DNA of 12,255 bases from UBA1151 sp963579925 (GTDB lineage Bacteria; Chloroflexota; Dehalococcoidia; Lucifugimonadales; Lucifugimonadaceae): NCBI GenBank assembly GCA_963579925.1, contig CAUZJA010000068.1:1-12255 (forward strand), given 5' to 3'. Made by a program: the position numbers and the translations under genes. Position 1 is the stretch's first letter, and every line of letters begins with the position of its first letter. Shown here piece after piece: positions 6,318 to 12,255 of this stretch. The notes beneath the pieces are model-generated. The model was given only the letters and a program-made list of their open reading frames with translations, did no database searches and was not told the origin of the DNA.

Positions 6318-9300
6318 TAGAAGGTGCGCCGTCCACGGCGTTCACCCGTTCCTCCGAACTGTCGCATTACCGCTTGTTCAACATCAGCCAATGCCACATT
6401 TTGCGTTGCAAGGCCAGTGCGTAATTCCTCACGTTCATCGGTAGTAAGCCGCCCTAGTTGGCCTGGGGAAAATAGGTCAAACCCGAAACGTAGTGGGTTT
6501 GCCGCCTTTCCTGCGAACAAGTCCCTTACCGCAGGCGATCTGTACCTTGTAGACATCCCCTGCAAGGCGGATTGGGTAGTAGGCTTGCTCATATCAAAGC
6601 CGAACTGCTGATTACCGAACTTAACGGTTGACGGCATCTCCGCTAGGGTGGAGGGCAATGCCGGTGGGAATAGTCCGCCAAGCTCGGCGCGCCTAACTCC
6701 ATACCTGCCGCCATAGCGAGCAGCATTTGCTCGATTCCTCGATATCATTTCAGGATTGAACCCGAGCTGGTCTTGGTTTAGAACCATCATCCCGCCATCG
6801 CTCAGCGGTACGGCTAGTTCAGCGCCGTTTTCACCAACAATTACTGGCCGCTGGGCAAACCCGCCACCTTTAAAGTTCCTCGTCGACTGGTTGCCGGTAT
6901 TCATGGGATTGTCGCCCGGCTTTGGCTGAAGGCGTTGGTTGGCGGGGCTTCCATACCCGGTGTAATCCTGTTCAACAACCTGTTCCATGCCGGGGCCACG
7001 ACCAAGTAAGCTTTGGATACCGGTGCCTAAGCCTGAAAAAAAGCCCGGCCCCGTGGGGCTTTGACCCTGAACACTCTTTGGAGATGACCCAGTGAAACTG
7101 GGATTAGCGGTATACCCCCCCCCACTACCGGCTGGCATATGATTTGGGCCGCTGGTCATGGGATTGTGGATGTTTCGGGGCTGATTTACGTTGCGATGAC
7201 TTCCACCGTAGTCCTGCATCTGCGAGACTACTTCAGGCAAGGTTTCTAGGAATCCACGGTTAGGATGGCCCAAGCTCGGAAATATGGTTCCCTCAGTCCC
7301 AACAGGAGGGATTAAACTCCCAGTGTTGCCGGGGGTATCGCCGGGCTTATCAACATCCATCCACGGTGGAATGATAGGAGCTTGAGTTCCAGGCCACGGG
7401 TCAGGAAGCCCGTCGCCGGGGTTGTACGGGTCTGAGATATCCCCGAGATTTGGATCAGGATCTTCAAAGAACGGATCATCCGGTGTCCATTGTGGGCCGA
7501 GTTCGTCAATAACGATGCCGGGGTCTACGAAGACTGGAGCTGGGCTAGTCGTGCCACCCGGTGTGACACCGGGCTGCCCTCCCCCGCCGACTTCTGGGTT
7601 GAATCCCGGCGTCAGTGCCTCAATTACCCAATCCGGTACTTCGTCGTATGCTTCTTGTTCTAGCCCATCTAGCGCACCATCTATCAAACCATAGTCGCCG
7701 GGAAGCCCAGAGCCAAGGCCGGGGCCTGTAACTACAGGGCCTCCACCTCCGCCGCCACCTCCGCCGCCAGTAGGGATTCCGGCCGCAGGGGTTCCAGCAG
7801 CAGGGATTCCGCCAGCGGCTCCGCCAGCGGCTCCGCCTTCGGCGGCTCCGCCGCCGCCAGCTCCGGCATTAGCTCGGCCCCGTAGATCGATTTCCTTTTG
7901 AGCAAGTTCAGCATCAAACCCTTGCCCAAGGCTATCTAGGTACTTCGCATATTGGTTGTACTCGGAAGTGACCTGATTAATGAGATCAGCCTGAGTAACT
8001 TCACCGAATGGCGTTGCTTCCCCGCGACTGGCATATGCACGAGCTAGATAGTCTGCTGGATTAGCCAGAATCTCGCGCATCTGCTCTGAGGTATGCTGGC
8101 GCGCCTCATTGAGCTTCGCGGCAATCGCTGCACTGCCCTGCCGTGACTGCTCCTGTAGGGCTTGATTCTCTTGCAGCAGGGACAGGTCGAATTGTCGTTG
8201 ATCTTCCCCAAAGGACAAATCAAACGTCCGCTGACCCTCACCGAAGGTCTTGTCGAACGTCCGCTTCCCTTCGGTCAAGTCCTCATTGAACTGTCGCTGG
8301 TCTTCGCCAAAGACTTGCTTGAATTGGCTTTTACTTTCTACAAACTTATCCTTGTTTAGCCCAAAGTTTTGACTAAATTGGTGCTTGTCATTGGCTAACG
8401 TGTCAAAGAACTGCTGATCATCTTGATTGAGCTTCGCCCCGAATTGATGGTCTTGCTGGGCGAGTTCCGTGAAGTCATAGTTGAGTCGGTTATCTACCTG
8501 CCTTGCGCTCTCAGCGCGATCTTCCGTGGCGATCTTATCTCGCCCTGCGATCCCAGCAATTGCCGCATGGTGGTTTGCAGCGATGCCACGATTCTGAGTT
8601 GCATCGCTCTGGTCTGCTTGCCTGGCACCCTCTGCTAAAACCTCTCCCTTGTATTCGTAATCCTTATCCAGAATTTGAATATCGGAGTAAGAACCAACCT
8701 TTCCTTCTGGAGCGAATCCCGTTGAGATCCCATCTTCCCCTAGTTGGGGGGTGAACTTATGGTAATCACCCTTATCATCCTGCCCAACCCAATAACTGTT
8801 TCCAGCATCATCCTTTCCAGCCGAAACATACGAATTTCCAGTCTTATTCTGGAAATCATTTTTATTCAGTTCCGAGATGTATGCCGCGCCATTACCTGTC
8901 TGCTTCGCAAGCTCTAGAGAATACGCACCCGTCGAGACGCCAGAGGCAACTCGCGCTAGACCGTCGGCTTGCCTGAAATTGCCGTTACTTCGCCTTAGTT
9001 CATCATAAAGTAAATCTGCATAGTTCTGGGCGGTCGCTTGATCTGGTGCAAACCCAGCACTAGAGCTTGAGTCTTTTGCAGCTATTTGATCGCCCATAGC
9101 CATAGCAACGTGCAGCTTCAACTCTGACGCGACACTTGGGTGAACCCCAGCCGGAAACGTGATCTCATCTGCAAGGGCTTGGGCAGCTCGCATGGACTCG
9201 GTTTGCCATGATTGAGTCCCAGTACCATCTTCTTTATCGTTATCGCCGCCAAATAGCCTTGATATCCCGTAGAGCGAAGTCGCGATCCCTGCACCTATGA

Positions 9301-9952
9301 AGGCTGCGGGTACCGCACCAACGCCCCCCACTACCGACCCAGCCACCGCCCCGAGAGCGGCTCCCTTCAGGGCCGCATCAGCGAAGTCTCCACCAGTTTC
9401 AACCTTCGATCCCTCGCCCGCCTTATTAGTTGCCCAATTGACTACATCGCCACCTAGAGCAAGCGCCCCCGCCCCGCCCAACAGACGTTTACTCGCCACT
9501 TTAGCTAGGGGAGCAATTCTATTTACAGGGCCAGCAACATTCATGACCCCTCCCCCGCTACCCAACGGAATAGTTGCGCTTCTGCCAGCCATATTCACTA
9601 CATTGCCCAGCCCAGGAATATATTGTGCGGCCTTCGCCGCCGCAGTATTTAACCTCGGTGAGTTCGCAAGGGTAGTTCGCGCCGCCCCTGCAACCGCCTG
9701 CTGTGCAGAACTTACCCCCGGAACAAAACCGGCTACACGGTTAGCTACCTGGAGAGCCGGGCGAACCGCCAGTGGCGCTGTGGCAATCCCTGCTGCTCGT
9801 ATGATGGGGGCGGCGAACCCCATGTCACCTTCAGGGACAGGGGCGCCGCCGATAGGTTGGCTGGGATTCCAAAATCCCTCCTGTTGCGGTAGTGGATCTC
9901 CGGTAATGGGATCGTGACCGAGCAAAGGGTTATTGGGGTCAAGGTGCGTCAT
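6317..9952 (-). CDS. Giant structural protein with 11-residue repeats and a tape-measure-like C-terminal motif
   Basis: 1211 residues, starting at ATG 9952 two bases after the preceding stop, with no strong ribosome binding site. Visible regions: a Pro/Gly-rich head (1-45); an Ala/Gly/Val-rich stretch (46-232) with a glycine-zipper-like hydrophobic patch at about 194-232; a more globular part (250-440); and an array of hendecad repeats with Phe at 494, 504, 515, 526, 537, 544, 555, 566, 577 and 588. These are followed by a charged helix to about 690, a Gly/Ala tract with ten consecutive glycines (695-738), a Pro/Asp/Trp-rich probably disordered section (740-1030), and RPVIVGENGAELAVPL at 1035-1050. 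The last string resembles the VGE-x-G-x-E-x-x-VPL motif seen near the end of many tape-measure proteins. No lysozyme, protease or transglycosylase motif was recognised. Its place between portal and scaffold is not where a tape measure normally lies, so an internal virion/ejection or portal-associated tail protein is the preferred inference. Confidence 0.6.
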   Translation of the reverse strand: MTHLDPNNPLLGHDPITGDPLPQQEGFWNPSQPIGGAPVPEGDMGFAAPIIRAAGIATAPLAVRPALQVANRVAGFVPGVSSAQQAVAGAARTTLANSPRLNTAAAKAAQYIPGLGNVVNMAGRSATIPLGSGGGVMNVAGPVNRIAPLAKVASKRLLGGAGALALGGDVVNWATNKAGEGSKVETGGDFADAALKGAALGAVAGSVVGGVGAVPAAFIGAGIATSLYGISRLFGGDNDKEDGTGTQSWQTESMRAAQALADEITFPAGVHPSVASELKLHVAMAMGDQIAAKDSSSSAGFAPDQATAQNYADLLYDELRRSNGNFRQADGLARVASGVSTGAYSLELAKQTGNGAAYISELNKNDFQNKTGNSYVSAGKDDAGNSYWVGQDDKGDYHKFTPQLGEDGISTGFAPEGKVGSYSDIQILDKDYEYKGEVLAEGARQADQSDATQNRGIAANHHAAIAGIAGRDKIATEDRAESARQVDNRLNYDFTELAQQDHQFGAKLNQDDQQFFDTLANDKHQFSQNFGLNKDKFVESKSQFKQVFGEDQRQFNEDLTEGKRTFDKTFGEGQRTFDLSFGEDQRQFDLSLLQENQALQEQSRQGSAAIAAKLNEARQHTSEQMREILANPADYLARAYASRGEATPFGEVTQADLINQVTSEYNQYAKYLDSLGQGFDAELAQKEIDLRGRANAGAGGGGAAEGGAAGGAAGGIPAAGTPAAGIPTGGGGGGGGGGPVVTGPGLGSGLPGDYGLIDGALDGLEQEAYDEVPDWVIEALTPGFNPEVGGGGQPGVTPGGTTSPAPVFVDPGIVIDELGPQWTPDDPFFEDPDPNLGDISDPYNPGDGLPDPWPGTQAPIIPPWMDVDKPGDTPGNTGSLIPPVGTEGTIFPSLGHPNRGFLETLPEVVSQMQDYGGSHRNVNQPRNIHNPMTSGPNHMPAGSGGGYTANPSFTGSSPKSVQGQSPTGPGFFSGLGTGIQSLLGRGPGMEQVVEQDYTGYGSPANQRLQPKPGDNPMNTGNQSTRNFKGGGFAQRPVIVGENGAELAVPLSDGGMMVLNQDQLGFNPEMISRNRANAARYGGRYGVRRAELGGLFPPALPSTLAEMPSTVKFGNQQFGFDMSKPTTQSALQGMSTRYRSPAVRDLFAGKAANPLRFGFDLFSPGQLGRLTTDEREELRTGLATQNVALADVEQAVMRQFGGTGERRGRRTF
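7739..7870 (-). repeat. Gly/Ala low-complexity tract with ten consecutive glycines
   Basis: Codons 695-738 of the 1211-aa protein encode almost only Gly, Ala, Pro, Thr and Ile, with near-duplicates GGAAGGAAGG and IPAAGTPAAGIPTGG, ending in ten glycines (729-738). On the plus strand it appears as runs of ccgcca/ccgcct trinucleotides. It looks like a flexible linker between the helical repeat region and the Pro/Asp-rich C-terminal half. The repetitive triplets could be prone to slippage, making length variation between relatives likely. Confidence 0.85.
8156..8473 (-). repeat. Degenerate 33-bp tandem repeats encoding 11-residue (hendecad) units
   Basis: Residues 494-599 of the 1211-aa protein fall into units that begin with Phe (Leu in the last), usually with Leu or Phe at unit position 5 and Gln or Thr just before the next Phe; FGEDQRQFDLS is typical. 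Phe spacings are 10, 11, 11, 11, 7, 11, 11, 11 and 11, and the next 11 lands on Leu599. At the DNA level the best-conserved copies are 33-bp blocks at 8189-8221, 8222-8254, 8255-8287 and 8288-8320. A shortened 21-bp block lies at 8321-8341, then 33-bp blocks at 8342-8374, 8375-8407 and 8408-8440 and a 30-bp block at 8441-8470. Eleven-residue periodicity is the hallmark of right-handed or straight helical coiled coils or of amphipathic surface helices. Confidence 0.9.
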
Positions 9953-9954
9953 TA

Positions 9955-10212
9955 TTACGAGTCCAATTGAGACTTAGTGTCCGATATGATTCCCGGCATT
10001 GCTTCAATGATTGGTTGGGTAATTTCCTGCGAGTAGACACTCTGCTTGAGTCTGAGGGTATCTAAGTCAGCAGCAATTTCCGCGAATGACTTACTGCGTT
10101 CAACTGCTTCTACGGATTTACTGAAGGCGTTATTGACACGCTGCAGCAACATGGTTTCCCGCGCTGCTGTTCTAGCAGCACGACGGACAAGGCGTTCACG
10201 ATAGTCAGTCAT
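9955..10212 (-). CDS. Small basic-to-mixed helical protein, unknown function
   Basis: An 85-residue protein whose ATG (10212-10210) overlaps the portal stop as TAATG. No convincing Shine-Dalgarno sequence is close by, so translation probably depends on reinitiation after the portal. The first 25 residues are rich in arginine and lack acidic residues apart from two Asp/Glu near the start (RERLVRRAARTAARET). Residues 28-62 read as an amphipathic helix with evenly spaced hydrophobics. There is no signal peptide or membrane segment. I do not recognise the family. By place (between portal and two giant structural genes) it could be a head-tail or portal-associated minor protein, or the small member of an ejection-protein set, as in T7, where a small internal protein accompanies two large ones. 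It could also be a small assembly chaperone. It is two bases from the next start, so it belongs to the same coupled series. Confidence 0.6.
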   Translation of the reverse strand: MTDYRERLVRRAARTAARETMLLQRVNNAFSKSVEAVERSKSFAEIAADLDTLRLKQSVYSQEITQPIIEAMPGIISDTKSQLDS

Positions 10213-12068
10213 TAAAAGAACTGCCTTTCAGGGGCTTGCTGCATAGCCTGAGCCCTTGCCTCATTCATTACCGGGTCAACCGGCGTACCAGTCTCGTCAA
10301 CCGTTGTCATCGCGTACTGATCGCCTGCGGTGAGTTGCGGTTGCCCCTCCACCGGAGGTGGGGGAGGCGGTGGTGGTGGGGTTGTTCTGGCAATGTTGGA
10401 TTCCAGCGCCTGCCTAACGATAGCGCCGGGCTCACCAAGCCCAGCAAGAGCCATAAGAAGAGTGGCCTGCTGGATCGGGGATGAGCGAAGCATGTCTTCA
10501 ACCGCGCGTTCTTCCTGCTCGAACGTCGGATCCTGCACGCCCATCTTGTCCATAGCAGTACGCTCAGACAGGCCCGGCATGATGCGATACAGGTCGCCCC
10601 AGAGACGGGCCTTGCGGGAATTGATTACCGAAGAATCGCTAGTTTCAAAGGTTACATTGTTGTAGTAGTACGACTTGATTTCGTTATTAGAGAGTGTAAT
10701 TTCGCTTGGTGCGTACTCAAATGCCCCATATAGCGTCACGGGAGTCATCAGGACATGTTCGATGTCCATAAGCACCCATGAGTTGATTCTCTGGCAGGCC
10801 CGCTGTAGGGCTGAGATCGGGCCGCCCAGCTTAGTAGCTGCACTCCTAAAGAGTTGATCAGCTTCAGTAGCCGTATCAACCCCGACCATCGGAACGCCGC
10901 CCATAGAGCTTAATTTAGCTGCCTGATCAGCGTAATTGTTTACGCGCTGTAGGCCCTGCATAAGCGTTAGCGGCGCTTCGCCCCACTTCAAAATATCGAC
11001 TTGCTGGTCAGGCCGGATGTTTAGGTGGGTGCCAGGGCCGAGCCTAAACTCCTTCTCACCGTCTTCAAGTTCATCCATATTGACGGTAATCAGAGCTGGG
11101 AACACATACATCCGCAGCCATGCCTCTAGCTCAGTCAGGTACCGAGCTTCAGAGATAAGGACAGAGCGAATAGGCTTGATAATCGAGATATAGCGGTCTT
11201 CCGGACGTGATTCAGCATCCACATCACCGAATCCGGGGTCAGCAATTACGTACGGGATGTACCCATCGTAGATTGGATCCTCTTCGGTAGAGATTGGGGA
11301 TTCCCATGAGTAGGGGTTCTCTGCTTCATGTATCCGTTCCCCGTCAACCCACACAACAAACTCGCCAGCGTATGAACCGCTCGGCTTAGTCCACATTTCC
11401 ACGTATTCAACTTCGTGTTGCTGATCTCCGTGTCCGTACTTCTCTTTAAGGTCTGGGTAACTCCGCAGTAGGCTCTCGATCCGCACTTTTGCGGATTCAT
11501 AGACATATGCGGGATCCCACGGAGACGCTGGATCCTCGAAAACTGATTCAGAAGCGATCACTTCTAGCTTCCAAATGAACTTGGAGCGAGCGACCTTCTC
11601 CATCTGACGCTTAAATTTCCGTTTATCCGACTGAGTGGGGTCATCAGGAAGCGTTGGGATGTAATCAAAGTTGATTGTCTTTTTAAGAACCATCCGCCCG
11701 AGGATTAATTTACGAATAGCCCGTCGAAGGGGATCTCCGTATTCCTCATGGACACGAGCCCACCACATATCATGGAACTTGCGCTGCTTTTCCGCGATTC
11801 CTCGTGCCTCTTCCACGCTTCCGTTTACTGGACGTGGCGGGACATATGTTCGAGGCGATGAAAGGATATGGTCAGCAGCGTTGACAACTGCATTGTAGGC
11901 CGTGGGCGGGACGGTTGGCTGCAAGCCCTCATCAGCCCATTCATCTGGGATAATGTCGCCTGCGTAGTTCCCACGCACCATCTCCTGGTCGGTGTGGATC
12001 TCGTTCACCATGTTCTGATAGACGGAACTACGCAGATACTCGAATCGTTGGTGTTCGCTATCGGTCAT
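10212..12068 (-). CDS. Portal protein
   Basis: A 618-residue protein starting at ATG 12068, four bases inside the terminase stop. A modest AGGGTG ribosome binding site lies six bases upstream. The portal forms the dodecameric ring at one capsid vertex through which DNA is packaged and released, and to which the tail attaches. Supporting features are a beta-rich middle (about 217-275) with EMWTK, a FVVWVDGERI strand and ENPYSW followed by IPYV, a pattern common in phage portals. Next come an amphipathic helical stretch at about 292-325 and the segment 385-435 (MGGVPMVGVDTATEADQ, then helices), typical of the portal crown/stem region. Size is in the usual 500-700 range. The C-terminus is unusual: nine consecutive prolines at 564-572 followed by a Gln/Ala/Thr-rich, probably disordered tail ending in ERQFF. 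The neighbours (terminase before, scaffold and coat after) support the call. The stop overlaps the next start as TAATG. Confidence 0.88.
   Translation of the reverse strand: MTDSEHQRFEYLRSSVYQNMVNEIHTDQEMVRGNYAGDIIPDEWADEGLQPTVPPTAYNAVVNAADHILSSPRTYVPPRPVNGSVEEARGIAEKQRKFHDMWWARVHEEYGDPLRRAIRKLILGRMVLKKTINFDYIPTLPDDPTQSDKRKFKRQMEKVARSKFIWKLEVIASESVFEDPASPWDPAYVYESAKVRIESLLRSYPDLKEKYGHGDQQHEVEYVEMWTKPSGSYAGEFVVWVDGERIHEAENPYSWESPISTEEDPIYDGYIPYVIADPGFGDVDAESRPEDRYISIIKPIRSVLISEARYLTELEAWLRMYVFPALITVNMDELEDGEKEFRLGPGTHLNIRPDQQVDILKWGEAPLTLMQGLQRVNNYADQAAKLSSMGGVPMVGVDTATEADQLFRSAATKLGGPISALQRACQRINSWVLMDIEHVLMTPVTLYGAFEYAPSEITLSNNEIKSYYYNNVTFETSDSSVINSRKARLWGDLYRIMPGLSERTAMDKMGVQDPTFEQEERAVEDMLRSSPIQQATLLMALAGLGEPGAIVRQALESNIARTTPPPPPPPPPVEGQPQLTAGDQYAMTTVDETGTPVDPVMNEARAQAMQQAPERQFF
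10353..10379 (-). repeat. Nine-codon polyproline tract in the portal gene
   Basis: Nine successive proline codons (portal residues 564-572) use CCA, CCG, CCT and CCC in mixed order, so selection acts on the protein rather than on a pure DNA repeat. The tract separates the folded portal body from a flexible tail of about 46 residues. Polyproline of this length is a known ribosome-stalling sequence relieved by EF-P. A pausing role here is only inference. Confidence 0.85.
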
Positions 12069-12255
12069 TTGACACCCTGTAGGAACTTTTGGCGCTTCGC
12101 GCTTGGGAACTTGACGTATTTTCTGTCCGACACAAGTTTACGTGGCTGGCGCTGTTTAGCAAGCATAACCGCTAGTGCTGCGGCCATAACACAATCGTCA
12201 AAATATCCGGGTGGGGCGGAATACTGGATGTTCCCACCGGCCATTACCTTGCCTT
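12065..12255 (-). CDS. Terminase large subunit, C-terminal fragment (partial at window edge)
   Basis: Only the last 62 codons are in the window; the reading frame enters at base 12253 and stops at TGA 12067-12065. The visible piece contains the string GYFDDCVMAAALAVMLAKQ, with the Asp-Asp pair encoded at 12199-12194. In large terminases the final metal-binding acidic residue of the RNase H-fold nuclease lies in this kind of context (D-D followed by an Ala/Leu-rich helix), shortly before the C-terminus. The protein would be the packaging ATPase/nuclease that cuts concatemeric DNA and docks on the portal. The position immediately upstream of a portal gene fits the usual packaging gene order. 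The stop codon overlaps the portal start as ATGA, so translation is probably coupled. The tail after the motif is basic (KQRQPRK, KRQK). The ATPase domain lies outside the window and cannot be checked. Confidence 0.85.
   Translation of the reverse strand, partial: GKVMAGGNIQYSAPPGYFDDCVMAAALAVMLAKQRQPRKLVSDRKYVKFPSAKRQKFLQGVK

Noticed and set aside
8156..8473. CRISPR-like array suggested by regular 33-bp spacing
   Set aside because: The units are contiguous, with no constant repeat and unique spacer alternation. The period is explained by 11-codon protein repeats in frame.
6317..9952. Lytic transglycosylase or lysozyme domain, often found in ejection proteins and tape measures
   Set aside because: I looked for a catalytic Glu with the surrounding ES/GLxQ-type motifs in the 1211-aa and 1496-aa proteins and saw none that I could defend.

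Overview
The window looks like the packaging and head-assembly end of a tailed double-stranded DNA phage (Caudoviricetes), or of a prophage or metagenomic fragment of one. All recognisable genes lie on the minus strand, so reading order runs from base 12255 down to base 1: terminase large subunit (only its C-terminal end is in the window), portal, an 85-residue helical protein, a 1211-residue structural protein, a 1496-residue structural protein, scaffold-like protein, major capsid protein, and then a strong ribosome binding site for a gene that begins just outside the window. There is no gene-free stretch longer than 40 bases, and I see no tRNA, integrase, insertion sequence, CRISPR array or clear terminator. 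Base composition is about half G+C by eye; the host cannot be named from this sequence. The nearest resemblance I can recall is to uncultured aquatic and marine phages, but that is impression only.

Right part (12255-9955): the terminase end carries the acidic Asp-Asp motif of the packaging nuclease and overlaps the portal start by ATGA. The portal (618 aa) ends in a nine-proline run and a flexible tail, and overlaps the 85-aa gene by TAATG.

Middle (9952-1827): two giant genes, 8.1 kb together, fill two thirds of the window and sit between portal and scaffold. The 1211-aa protein combines a Gly/Ala-rich, membrane-active-looking N-terminus, a very regular array of 11-residue repeats, a polyglycine and Pro/Gly-rich linker, and a short C-terminal motif otherwise familiar from tape-measure proteins. 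The 1496-aa protein has a glycine-rich hydrophobic N-terminus, a long charged helical centre and a region resembling LPD38-type large polyvalent phage proteins. Together with the 85-aa protein they are best read as a candidate set of internal virion or DNA-ejection proteins, or else a tail or injection apparatus. This is inference from position, size and architecture.

Left part (1786-1): an acidic coiled-coil scaffold-like protein and a 300-aa HK97-fold-type coat protein, each behind a strong AGGAGA ribosome binding site, in contrast to the tightly coupled, weakly signalled genes upstream. The layout suggests one polycistronic late transcript in which packaging and ejection genes are made at low, coupled levels and scaffold and coat at high levels.
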